64,000 nucleotides of DNA from Cryptomeria japonica (taxonomy: Eukaryota; Streptophyta; Pinopsida; Cupressales; Cupressaceae): positions 627,727,240 to 627,791,239 of the forward strand of contig NC_081415.1 in the NCBI RefSeq assembly GCF_030272615.1. Direction: 5' to 3'. Position 1 is the stretch's first letter, and the number at the start of each line of letters is the position of its first letter. The position numbers and the translations under genes are program-made. Shown one piece after another: positions 1 through 11,015 of this stretch. The notes under the pieces are model-generated. The model was not told the origin of the DNA, searched no databases, and saw only the letters and a program-made list of their open reading frames with translations.

Positions 1-369
1 CAGATTGAGAACTAGACAACTAGAGATCAAAGAGGAGGAGGATGAAAATCTCAATGAATTTCAAGAAGCCATTGGAGGAAATGAAAATGATGAAAATCAT
101 AGTACTCCCACTCCTGAAGAAATAGAAAGGGCATAGAACAACCCCCTCTTCAATTGAATTTTTGATGAAATCCTCAAAAACAACGTCGATGCTCTCATTT
201 TTTGAGACTTGCTCAAGAGGGAGCCAAACTACCCTATGATTTTGATACCACACAATTACGGAAAACATCGGAACACCATAGCTGTAATGAGGGTGGAAGA
301 GGTTGAGATAACTTTATATATGACCTTAATCAAGGAAATCCCCCACCTCCTCCTCCTTCTAATGACATT

Positions 370-1560
370 GACATGTTGAGGCAACAAGTCAAGAATCTAG
401 CCCAACAACTCCACAGTGGTGTGAAAACTACTCGGTTTTCACTTAATGATATTTCTCCCTATCCCTTTGACAAGAATCTACATGTGCCACCTATTCCGTG
501 AGGGTTTGAAACACCTAAGTTTGAAAAGTGTCGGGGAAAAGGAGACCCTAGAGATCATGTCAGAAAATTTCACTCAGCTTGCCTAGAAGTGACATATGAA
601 GACACATATCTAATGTGCCTCTTTCCTCAGAGTTTGGGAGGGACAACCACACAATGGTTTTCCCGATTACCAGGTGGCATTAGGACATTCGAAGAACTAG
701 TCCAAAAGTTCATTGCACATTATTCACACAATATAGAATGCGATGTTACCATGGCAGATCTATGCAATACCAAACAAAAGCTAGGGGAGCTATTTTCAGC
801 TTTCCTGCAACGGTGGAGACAACTATCTAGTAGACATTCTCTTCATCTACCTGAATGGGAGCTAGTGGAAATATTTATTTCCAACTTGAACGATGAAATG
901 GAATTCCACATAGACATGAAGGGCACACAGTCCTTTAATGACATGATCACCCAGGGATTAAAATGTGAAAGAGTCCTTATCAAAAAGGGACTTATCAAGA
1001 TATACAATGAACCAAAAATGGCCCTCGCCCGTGTTTTAATAGTGATTAACCCAACTTCTGGAATAAAAACAAAAACATCGTCAATGATAGGGTTGTAGAT
1101 GCGAGAACCATAAAGATTGCACAACCTATGGTCCAATTTGTGAGGTAAATCCCCCTCCTAAAAACAACACGGTTGCTCCTCCACAAAATCAAGGTTGTAA
1201 TGCATCGCAAGAGGAACCGAGACAACGACAACAAAGTTATAAACCAAAACGTGCATACACTCCCTTAGGGGAACCTATCGAAATAGTGTTGCATCAATTG
1301 GTCTCTTCAAATCTAATGACCTTACCAAAGACATCTAACTACGAACCTCAGGTCAAACCTCCATGGTGGAGAGATAATGAACATTGCAAATTCCACCAAG
1401 GGAAAGGGCATAAAACAAGTAACCGCCATAGACTAAAAGATCTTTTTAATCGAGGAGAGATTGAAATCGAAGGACACAACCCCAAAATATCAAATAATGA
1501 TCATCTCATGTTTGAGAATCCGCTTCCATCACAAGATCAAAGGGGTCCTTCCACTTTAGG
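370..1560 (+). pseudogene. gag: gag remnant (capsid-type retrotransposon gag and zinc-knuckle-like motif)
   Basis: The translation around 505-1098 reads as retrotransposon gag: a KGDPRDHV start motif, then TQWFSRLP and a helix-rich segment ending near LKCERVL. Gag forms the particle that packages element RNA. A stop (TGA) at about 500 interrupts the N-terminal part, and a stop at 1096-1098 is followed by a frame change. The 1286-1564 piece contains EPIEIVLHQL, PPWWRDNEHCKFHQGKGHKT and a GEIEIEG tail. This is the Cys/His segment usual after Tat gag, with its last Cys position replaced by Arg. The same block recurs in the minus-strand element at about 59.9-60.1 kb. Confidence 0.85.
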
Positions 1561-1741
1561 GTGAAATACAGATACAACTGACTATACGCGAGCATCCTAT
1601 AATTATACTGTAAATCACCTATATGATGCCAATGATCAAATTGCAACCATCACCATCAAAGATCCAAACCCTACCTGCAATGTTGTTACGCATCGTAGCA
1701 AGATCACCATTAAAGCAGCTCCATAAGACACAACCTCCATC

Positions 1742-2960
1742 CCAAAGCAGTATAACCTTATGGAACAATTAGATAAGACACCCGCACTTATATCCATCTT
1801 AGAGCTTTTGCGCCTATCCCCGTCTCATAAAACAATCTTGGATCAAGCTCTTCAAGAGGCATCAGTCCCTGCCAATCTTAATACAGATCAATTTCAAGCT
1901 ATGGTTGGTAATCTGAGGTCATCACCATGTCTCACTTTCTTTGAAAGCGACAATACATCCTTCCAACAACCTTATAATGCCTCACTCCATATTGAAGGAT
2001 TTATCAACCAACACAGTATCAAGTGAGTCTTGATTGACAATGGATCAGGCCTGAATATATGCACATTATAGTTGGTCACAACATTGGGATATGCAGTTGA
2101 ATCAATGGACCCTCGCAAAAAGATAACCATAAAAGCCTATGATGATGCGAAGCGTTCTTCCAAAGGAGCAGTTGTGTTGCCAATCCGAGTGGGCCCAGTG
2201 GTGAAGCACATCATATGTCAAGTTCTAGACCTTCCTCTACCATATAATTTTTTGTTAGGAAGACCTTGGATACACACAATGCAAGCCGTTCCATCCACCT
2301 ATCACTAGTGTATCAAGTTTCCTCATAATGGTGTAGAAATTACAATCCTTGGTGATGCAAATGCATTTGCATATTGTAACAATATCAACCATCAGCCAGA
2401 GATTACTGTTCCTAACAACAGAGAAGCTATCCCATCCATGTCATATGTTAATCCAGCCTCTGTTTCTAGTTTAGACACCACTATACCAAAGCAAGAGAAG
2501 CTAAAAATGAAAATAGCAGAGGAAGGTCATGGGGAATACAATCTAAGCCAACTCTTTTGTGTTGGGAAACTACCCACTTCCCCTATAACTCATGGTAAGC
2601 CTCAAAGGTTACTTTAAACACCACTGGTCAAGCCAACATGCACTTTGGCACCTTTTATCCTTGGAAAAAGTCAAGAAGAGGAAACCAGAGATGAGGACTT
2701 AACATAATGGATCTATAAAGACCCTATCACTACGGAAATCCCATAGGCTAAGCTTCCTATAGATCAATATGGCAAAGGCCTTACCATTACGCAAAGAATG
2801 GGCCATGATTGTCAGAGTGATTTGGGACCTTGCAAGCAAGGATGACACAAGCCATTGCAACCTGAATTAAAGCCCAAAGATAACACTAGATTAGGTTTTC
2901 AAAAGGAGGCTCTTCCTAAGCTCAGATTCAAAGGGAAATCCAAAAAACCTCTATATTAGC
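1742..2960 (+). pseudogene. Retropepsin-type protease and G-patch-like region of the Tat element
   Basis: One frame carries three parts in order. A linker starting NLMEQLDKTPALIS lies at about 1760-1890. The aspartic protease core has VLIDNGSGLN at about 2029-2058 and LLGRPWIHTMQAVP at about 2254-2295. A G-patch-like glycine segment (YGKGLTITQRMGHD) lies at about 2768-2810. The protease would cut the polyprotein. It is broken by stops before and after the DNGS motif and after the GRPW motif. The same three blocks, in the same order, are found in the 959-codon ORF on the minus strand at 12.8-15.7 kb, so the two elements are related. Confidence 0.88.
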
Positions 2961-4065
2961 CTAATACTCTAAAGAGGCCACCCTTGATTATATCAGCAAC
3001 ACCAAGAACCACAACAACTGCCCCAATAAGGCTGAGAATCCCATCAATACCATCCACAACACCAATCAAACCAACAACCCCATCAGCAACAACGACCGCA
3101 TCAATAACACCATTAGCAGTATCAGAACCCCCAACAGTATCAACAGTACTGATAATCCCATCAGAAAAAGCAGATTCAACAACACCGATACTCCCAGTAT
3201 TAGATTCAATGATACCAATAATCCTCCCCACAACACCAAACATTCCATCTCCAAAAGTATATCAGCTGATTACACCTGCAGTGTTCAACTCAAAAGATAT
3301 CCTAGTTTGGTATAGTAATCGGATACTAGAAAGTGACTCAGAGACCGGCTCACATGAGTGGGAATTTGATTTCATACATCTCAATACTTTAGATGAGGAA
3401 GACACATCTCTCCCTCCACCTCGCAAATAAATCCCTGTTTATGGAGAAGCACAGATTAAAACCTCTTGGGTTCCTGAACTGGAAACACCTTCCACAGACC
3501 CTACGTCTCATCCAATGCATGATTCTGATAGGGAGAGTACCATCAATGACCTTCACCACAATGTCTTAACCCTCACTAACACATCTTATGAGCTTAACCT
3601 GATCGATGAGGTAATGCCCATTATTCATCTTGAACTCATCGAATGGAACCAACCAAATCGCCCATGCCTTGACCAATTCCAAAACGATGAGGCGACCATT
3701 GACTTTTTGGAACTACAGGATAACATACCAAGCAGGGATCACAAAGTTGGACTCACCATCGAACTTAATAGCGCAACATACTTTGGGGCGGATGCCAAAC
3801 CTTTCAGCTGCAAAAATATCACAATAAAACATGGATCTTCTAGCGAAAACCACACTGTGGCACTATTTGATCCCAAAAAAGTTAAAAAGAAAGAGTGTAT
3901 CCAATGGTGAAAACCTCTCTGAGGCACCTATAGATGAAAGGGTTGACATCCTCCCCTCCAATGCAAATTAAGAACGATCAACAATCCTCATCAAGGAAAC
4001 AAAAGAATTCTTTGTGGGGACCTCTGAGACTCCTCACCAAATACATCTGGCATCTCTTTTAACTC
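2961..4065 (+). pseudogene. Pol spacer of the Tat element, Thr/Pro/Ser-rich
   Basis: The frame 2984-3430 is low complexity, rich in Thr, Pro, Ser and Ile, and built on degenerate ACCA/CCATCA units. It is followed by 3515-3910 in the same frame. These pieces sit between the G-patch-like segment and RT, where Tat elements have a poorly conserved spacer. No enzymatic motif is visible and the function is unknown. ORFs on the opposite strand here are shadows. Confidence 0.6.
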
Positions 4066-4740
4066 TAGAGGAACAACCTAAGTTTGTATAATTCTTCCAG
4101 AAGCGTAAGATCAAATTTGCATGGTCATATGCATACATGCTTGGTCTAGATCCTAATTTGGTCATGCATCACCTCACCGTGGCAGAAGGGGCTAAATCCG
4201 TAAAATAGAAGCTTCACAAGATGCACCCCCAGATTGCAGTACTAGTGAAAGCAGAACTTAAGAACTCCTAGATGTTGGTTTCATCCGACCAATCGATTAT
4301 GTAGATTAGATCTCCAACATTGTACCTGTTAGAAAACCAAATGGGGGCATCTGTATCTATATAGATTTCTGAGATTTTAACAAGGCATGTCCTGAAGATG
4401 AATTCCCCCTACCAAACATTGACATGATCGTGGACCTAACAGTAGGACATGCCATGCTTTCTCTTATGGATGGCTTTTCAGGCTACAACTAGATAAAGAT
4501 CGCACCAGAAGATCAACATAAGACTGCCTTCACATGTCCATGGGGAACATATTGTTGGAACGTAATTCCTTTTGGTCTAAAGAATGCAGGGGCGACCTAT
4601 CAAAGAGAAATGACCACCATATTTCATGATATGATGCATACCATAATGGAGGACTATGTCGATGACTTACTGAAAAAATCATTAACAAGAGAAAATCTTT
4701 GACAGACTAGAAAAATATCATGTTAAACTCAACCCAAATA
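4066..4740 (+). pseudogene. Reverse transcriptase core of the Tat element, broken
   Basis: The RT blocks are clear: a palm start (NIVPVRKPNGGI), DFNKACPEDEFPLPN, FSGYN, FTCPWGTYCWNVIPFGLKNAGATYQ, and the YVDD catalytic box at 4655-4666. RT would copy element RNA to DNA. From about 4270 to 4670 the frame is constant except for in-frame stops: TAG at 4307-4309 where Trp is usual, TGA at 4370-4372 where Arg is usual, and TAG at 4490-4492 where Gln is usual. A further TAG (4206-4208) lies upstream in another frame, so a frameshift lies between 4209 and 4270. Confidence 0.92.
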
Positions 4741-5460
4741 AACGTGTCTTTGGAGTAACCTTAAGGAAGCTTCTAGGATACATTGTCTCAAGTAAAGGCA
4801 TTGAGGTCGACTCGACAAAGGTCAAAGAAATCATGGACATGCCACCTCCAAGGAACATCAGTCAGCTAAGGACATTACAAGGGTGGCTACAATCCATCCG
4901 AAGATTCATTGCACAACTAGAAGATAAGTGTCATCCCTTTACACACCTGTTACCCAAAAACATCCACTTTCAATGGGATGCTAGATGCCAGCAAGCATTC
5001 CAAATGCTCAAGGACTACCTCATGAATATACCATTGTTGATCCCACCAGCTCCAAGTAGACCTCTATTGCTCTATATTTCAGCAACAAATACAACATTAG
5101 GATTATTGCTGGCACAACACAATGCAGAAGGGAAAGAGTGTGTTGTTTACTACATCTCTCGCACACTAGTCGGCTATGTACTCAATTACACACCTATTGA
5201 GTGAGCTTGCCTAGAAATAATCTTGGTAGCCACTAAACTGAGGCACTACCTATTGACACATAAAGTACAACTCATTACCAAGATCGATCCACTAAAGTAC
5301 TTACTCAATAAAGCAACATTGACAGGCTGCTTGGCCAAATGGGTGATGATTCTGAGTGAATTTGACATTGACTATGTGGACCACAAGGCTATCAAGGGCC
5401 AAGTTATTGCAGATCAGTTGGTCGATGCACCCCTCATAGGCGATCATCCTCTTGTTTCTA
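4741..5460 (+). pseudogene. RT thumb and gypsy-type RNase H of the Tat element
   Basis: The segment 4833-5204 carries the connection after RT (LRTLQGWLQSIRRFIAQL, then the FQWD..CQQAFQMLK block) and the first RNase H motifs (LLLYISAT, VVYYISRTL). A TGA stop at about 5202 interrupts the frame, which continues unchanged as 5223-5960 (TKLRHYLLTHKVQLIT, WVMILSEFDIDY). RNase H would remove the RNA template. The gypsy RNase H is partly degraded: the usual D of the first motif reads S. Confidence 0.85.
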
Positions 5461-5489
5461 ACTTCCCAGATGAAGAGATATTCATGATC

Positions 5490-5960
5490 ACAACAACACA
5501 ACCATGGAAGCTCTACTTTGATGGTTCATATACTAGGCATGGCTCAGGGGCAGGCATTTTGTTTATCACACCTCAAGGTGACAACATCCTGAAGTCTTAC
5601 AGGTTAAATTTTCCATGTACAAACAACATAGCAGAATATGAGGCCCTGATCACCAAACTCAGACTAACCATACAATGGAAACTGAAAGAGCTACAAATAT
5701 ATGGCGACTCCCAACTAGTCATTCGACAAGTCATAGATGAATATCAGACCAAGGATGATAAACTCATGTCGTACAAGCAAATAGTGGACAGTTTAAAAGC
5801 ATCATTTATGACTATCACCTTTGAGCAGATACCCAGAGATCAGAATCAAGTTACTAATGCCATGGCTATCGTTGCATCTCTCCTAGATTTTTCACATAAT
5901 TCAACACGCTACGAGTTCTTGGTAGAACAACTTTGGATTCCCTCTTATGATATCCCTTAA
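5490..5960 (+). pseudogene. Second (archaeal-type) RNase H domain
   Basis: The downstream half of the 245-codon frame (5223-5960) contains a second RNase H: WKLYFDGSYTRHGSGAGI, CTNNIAEYEALI, YGDSQLVI and RDQNQVTNAMA. The acidic residues D, E and D of the first three motifs are all present, so this domain is the best preserved part of the element. A dual RNase H arrangement places the element in the Tat lineage rather than Athila or chromoviruses. Confidence 0.9.
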
Positions 5961-5966
5961 TCCAAG

Positions 5967-7255
5967 ATGATATGTCACCTTGTCGGTTTTGAATCCCCAT
6001 GGTACGGTGAGTTCTACACCTACCTTCACGATCACACACTCCCTCCTCACCAATTGAATAACCAATGCGAAACCTTAATTCGCCAAATCGCTCGATACAC
6101 CATCATTACTGAAACCCTCTACCAATGCAGTCTTGATGGTACTCTCCTCGATGTTTGGAATAGGATGAGACAACAAAGGCCTTGGAAGAGGTATATGAAG
6201 GAATTTGTGGGACTCACTCAAGTGGTCCTTCCTTAGCAAAGAAGATCATGCATGCTGGATACTATTGGTCATCCATGGAAAAAGACTCCTACTATTTTGT
6301 TAGAAAATGCAAGAAGTTCCAAGTTCATGGAGACCTGATACATGCACCAGCACATGAATTGCAAACAATCACAACACCATGGCCCTTTTTCCAATGGGGA
6401 CTTGACCTTGTGGGTAAAATTCATCCATCTTCATCCAACGACCACAAATTCAATATTACCGCCACCGAATACTTCACAAAGTGGATCGAAGTTGTTCCAC
6501 TTACCCAAGTCACCAACAAGAAGATCTCCTCATTCATCCTTAATTACATCATCTTTTAGTATGGTGTACCCATGTCCATCATCACAGATAACAGGCTTCC
6601 TTTCAAAAATCAAGATGTCTGTGAGCTCTGTGAGAAGTTTCACATCCAACACCACTTTTCCACTCCCTATTACCCACAAGGCAATGGTCAGGCTGAAGCA
6701 TTGAATAATAATATATTGATAATCCTTAAGAAGACATTCAATGATGCCGATCGTGATTGGCATGTTCAATTAAATCCAGCACTATGGGCGTATCGAACTA
6801 GCATTCGAACCCCTATAGGCGCAATTCCCTACTCATTGGTCTATGGCGTAGAAGCCATCCTTCCTATTGAGGTTGAGATACCATGTCTATGGGTTTCCTT
6901 GCATAATTTGATAGATGATGAAGCATATCGAGTCTCTCGTCTTCAAGACTTGGAACTACTTGATGAAAGGCAACAAGCTATATACAACCACTTCAAAGCC
7001 TATCGGCAGCGCATGAGTAGAAGCTATAATCACCTGGTTAGACCTCGTACATTTGAGGTAGGTGATCTTGTTCTTATAGAGAATCCTCATAACCAACCAA
7101 ATAGAAAACATCAGGGAAAGTTTGAATCAAACTGGTCGGGTCCATATGTTATCACTATTGTATTTGGGTTCCGGGCATATCAGTTGGCTACTTCAGAAGG
7201 AGAACCGCTAGCAGATCCGATCAACAACATGCACCTCGAACGGTTTCATACATAA
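5967..7255 (+). pseudogene. Integrase of the Tat element, two frames
   Basis: The N-terminal zinc-binding part is in 6182-6330, and its last Cys is lost (CKKFQ where CxxC is usual). The catalytic core follows with the first Asp in QWGLDLVGK, the second in SIITDNRLPFKN and the Glu in PQGNGQAEALNN. The C-terminal part (6572-7255) has FEVGDLVLI and SNWSGPYVI and ends at LERFHT. A TAG at about 6557 splits the core. The DDE residues are all visible but not in one open frame, so the enzyme cannot be made. Confidence 0.92.
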
Positions 7256-9335
7256 GTTGTATAGAGCATCAGGCTCCAATACATATCAGAAAGAACACCA
7301 AAAATATTCAAATAAATGTCCTGAAGAAAATACAAAAAAAAACAAAATAGTAAAGAAAAATCATGCATCCAAACGGTGAACAACCACTCCAGTGGCACCT
7401 TGGGTAAGTACGATGGTGAAAATCTGGCAAACAGGCGCCACTCGTAAAGGCTATGGCTCCATTGTCTTTCAAACTTGTTGTGATTGCATTCATTGCATCC
7501 ATCAGTCAAACCATGACTTGTTATTGATCTGCAATCAGGGATAGTACTTCATGCCTCTTGCATCCTGCTTTTCATAGTAATATCTAAACTGGGGGCAATG
7601 CTCTTAACCTATTGATGGAAGTGGATTCTGCATTACGTGTGATTCATTAAGTTTTTCATTCAAAACTGTCTCACAAAATCCAAAAACATTCGAAAACATT
7701 CATAAAATCCAAAAACACCATAAAACACCATAAAACATCAAAAAAATCAATCAAAAACCTTGCAACGCATGATATCCTTTGTACATACACATCGGAACAA
7801 ACATCAAACAAACATTTTGAGCTACTCCAACAATGACCACTTATCAAATCAAACCAAACAATCAACATCGACACACAAATGTCTTAACAAGGATGCATCC
7901 TTCCTTACCAAAACAAAGACATGATAACATTTTCTTTGACAAGAAAATTATGTTTAAGCTCTCAAGTACTTGGTCAGTTTGACAAGTTATTTATTCATTT
8001 ATATTAAGTTCCTACGCTACTTCAGGATATCCACAAGTGATTAGAGTAGCCAGGATGGTTCCTAAGTATCATTTGTTTTTCATCTGCGAATTGTTCCAAT
8101 GAAGTTTTGGGGCATGTACTAATGGTGTCTATGTGGGAAGTTCACTAAGCTATGTGATCATATGCAAAAGAAAAAAAAAATCTAGTCATGGATCACTATG
8201 GCTTACTGACTACAACGTATACCTCGACTGTCTGCGCATGAACCAGAATGGAGGGTCCATCATGTTTTATCTATATTGCATGTTTATAGGTACAATGCTC
8301 CAAACTTGGTTCCTACTACCTCATCCAAGATTGATACTACCATGCTCAATGATGAAAAATAAAGCACTATGGATCGTCATTTCACCTCATCTATTTATAT
8401 TGCATTCTGTTGCATATCACCCATCCATTTGATCATTCATTAGTCATATTTATGGTTTTGTATGCAAGTGTGAACAAGTTAAAATACAAGAAGTTATTTA
8501 ATATGAATTGGTCCTGGGTACAATCATGACGAAGTTCTTTGATACATCATTAGTGCATCATGCAAGTTCTCACCAACTTGCATTCATCTATCATGAACGC
8601 ATGACATTATCATTCCATTACATTTAGTTGTATTTAAATACATCTCATTCATTATCATTTACTTGCATATAGGTTCATTACATCCATTTTAGATATTCAT
8701 TTAAGTGCATCTAATATCATTTAGTTGCATTCATTATCATTTACTTACATTATCATCCTTACATCATTTCATCATTACAAATAAAGTGCCTTTAGATTCC
8801 TTTGTCTAAATTTCCCATCATTTAATTTACTTCCATTATTAGCCATTAACGTACATTCATTTAGCTATCTAGGTACATTTAGATGTATTTTAAATCATTC
8901 AAAATCATTCATCATCATTTAATTTTTTTTAAAGTACATTCATTTGCATTTATTTATCTATTAGTCAAGTACATTCATCTGTCCATCCAATATACTCTTC
9001 TACTCATTCATTTTATTCTCATCTTAAAAATTTCATCTAGGATTCATTAAGATGCATTCATCATCCTTTTAATTGCATTAAGGTGCAGTTATTCATTATC
9101 CCTTAATTGCATTTATTTGCATTATCATTTCACTTAGTCATATTTTAAGTCAGTTAGAATCATAACATAAACATTTGTCTCAACATGTGTTCATTCATTT
9201 TAAAAGTGCATTCATTTAGAAATCATCATATACACATTTTTTTTTACATTTGTGTATCCATTTTTCATGCATTTTTTACCATCTATGAACATTTACATTA
9301 ACCATTTGATTGATTACATTTTTCATCTTACAAAC
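7256..9335 (+). repeat. Polypurine tract and probable 3' LTR of the Tat element, truncated by a later insertion
   Basis: There is no gene here. AAACTGGGGGCAA at 7586-7598, directly followed by TG, fits a Tat polypurine tract and LTR start. What follows is AT-rich: an (AAAATCCAAAAAC)-like stretch near 7670-7760 and CATTCAT/ATCATTTA-type low complexity from about 8,540 to 9,330. The LTR start is tentative, because the 5' LTR is outside the window for comparison. The sequence style resumes at 18,062, after the inserted element. Confidence 0.5.
9331..9335. repeat. Target site duplication CAAAC (left copy)
   Basis: CAAAC directly precedes the TGTGTAGG end of the LTR. The same five bases directly follow the other LTR at 18,057-18,061. 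Five bases is the normal duplication size for LTR retrotransposons. Confidence 0.93.
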
Positions 9336-11000
9336 TGTGTAGGAGAAAAAGTGACACTAAGCAAACATGCCCTAATCTCACTTTCAACCACACACTTGCG
9401 GAATACGAAAGAGCCTAGAGGTATCACACAATTGGCTACTTCTTCTTGTGGAAGAGAGAGCCACGGGCTACCTATTAGGATTTCTATTCCTTTGTTGCAA
9501 TTGAAAGATAAAATGATGCAAGTTCAATCCCTAACCCCAAAGTACAAGTATGAACTAATAACGAGATTGCAGAATTTAACTTAAACAATGGAAAGATGTA
9601 AACACAAGGACAAGACAAGAATGCAAATGTGTACCCGGAGTTAAAATCTAAGTGAAATGTTCGGGATGGGGGTGTGGGCACCACTGTCCTGATTCTGCAC
9701 CTGAAACTGCTCCGGAAACTGCTGTTTTGCAACCTGGCAAGCTATCAAAAATACTGAAAATGCTGTCTGTCAGGAGGACTAGGGCGCCCAGCGCCCCTGT
9801 CCCAGGGACCAGGGCGCCCAGCGCCCCTGTCCTGGCAGGACCAGGGCGCTCCACGCCCTTGTCCTGGTCTTTTGCTCTGAAACTTGATGTGTTGTTTGGT
9901 CTCCGTCTGCTTCTTCCGGATCTGTAACTTGTGGCGTCGTCCGAGTCCCGAAACCTGCACTTATATCTGAAAAGGGGATGGGCGGCTATATAGGGTTTTG
10001 CCTTAGTCAAACCCCCGCTTCGGTGATTTCCACCTCCACGAATAGCCAAGTTGTATTGTAAAATGTATTGTGTGTGCAGACCTAGTGTGTGTGCAAGGTC
10101 CTTAAATGCAAGAAAGAAAACTAGAGCAACCTAGAAAGTAAACCCTAATTGCTTGTAAATGATAGTGTAAATGCTCTAAATCAAGATGCAAAGTGATCTA
10201 AAGCATGAATAAAGGATATTTGAAGCTTATGCAAAGACATGAAAACAACATGAAATCATACCCAACCCTCAAGGGAGGAGTACAAGCCAATCTTCAGTCA
10301 GTAATCTCCTATTGTTCTTCAATGTCTTTCAAGCCCTAAATGGATGAATGAAATTGATAAATGTTTGATGGATGGATGTTGAATGTTATTGAAGTCTTCA
10401 AAGATCTGCTCTTTCGCTGCATATGAGGTTCCTGAAAAAGAAAATCGGATCCTTTTCAATGAAGAAAGAGAGCTCTTATATATGAAACCCTAGGTCTTAA
10501 TTTCAACTTTAGGCCGACTTAGAGATTGAATCTCCCGCCAATTTCTTGGGGTTAAGCTTTATTTTATGATTGGATCGCGCTCCTAAAATTTTGGGAAAAA
10601 TGTCTGGGACCATGTTGCACTCCGGGCGCCATGGTCCCAACAACTTTTCACCAAATTTTCAGGGCCGTCAGATATGATGATTTTAGAGAGAATCCCGAAG
10701 TTACAGGTGATTTCGAGATGTTTTGACCCCCGAAACCAAGCCCCCAAGTTCAAAATAGGACCTAATTAGGGTTTTTGATTAAATGATGTATTGGAGGAAT
10801 AAAATGAAAGGGGCACACTTTAATGAAAGGGCCCAACTTTATGATATGGGAGATGATAAAATAGAACCTTAGACCTAATTAATTTAATTAATTAAGTGCT
10901 AAAGGGGAAATGCAATGCAAAATGCAAAATGCGCCAAGGCGGGTGCTAAACTAGGTGTGAAATTGTACCCTAGCAAGTGCGTACAATTTACGACGCTACA
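9336..11000 (-). repeat. 3' LTR of the non-autonomous element
   Basis: On the + strand it begins TGTGTAGGAG and ends GACGCTACA; on the element's own strand it therefore runs TGTAGC...CTACACA. It is 1,665 bp against 1,668 bp for the partner. Small ORFs that can be read in it are not genes. It includes a GC-rich minisatellite at 9,774-9,867. Confidence 0.95.
9774..9867. repeat. GC-rich three-copy minisatellite inside the LTR
   Basis: There are three units of about 30 bp, each carrying AGGGCGCCCAGCGCCCCTGTCC or a close variant. The core GGGCGC-CCA-GCGCCC can fold on itself. The copy in the other LTR is at 16,827-16,920. Confidence 0.85.
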
Positions 11001-11015
11001 TTTAGCCCCCACTTT
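11001..11015 (-). other. Polypurine tract
   Basis: On the minus strand the bases just before the 3' LTR read AAAGTGGGGGCTAAA and the LTR then starts TGTAGC. This is the usual plant polypurine tract used to prime second-strand synthesis. Confidence 0.85.

Larger units (their letters stand above)
1..7598 (+). mobile_element. Degenerate Ty3/gypsy retrotransposon, Tat lineage (internal region)
   Basis: The order gag, protease, G-patch-like segment, RT, gypsy RNase H, second (archaeal-type) RNase H, integrase is readable in pieces on the + strand. The extra RNase H after the gypsy one is the hallmark of the Tat lineage. The 5' LTR and gag start lie outside the window. No intact polyprotein remains. 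Pieces starting at 1286, 1760, 2072, 2984 and 3515 share one reading frame and are separated mainly by in-frame stops. Frame changes are seen near 1100, about 4210-4270, about 4680-4740 and about 6180. The element is dead and old; its sequence resembles no bacterial or organellar DNA. Confidence 0.93.

Noticed and set aside
2956..3254. Val/Gly/Ile-rich ORFs on the minus strand
   Set aside because: They are shadows of the Thr/Pro/Ser-rich spacer of the Tat element.
9652..10049. Overlapping ORFs in the LTR (91-133 aa, Ala/Pro/Gly-rich)
   Set aside because: They are produced by the GC-rich minisatellite and appear identically in both LTRs and on both strands. They have no start context or family motif.
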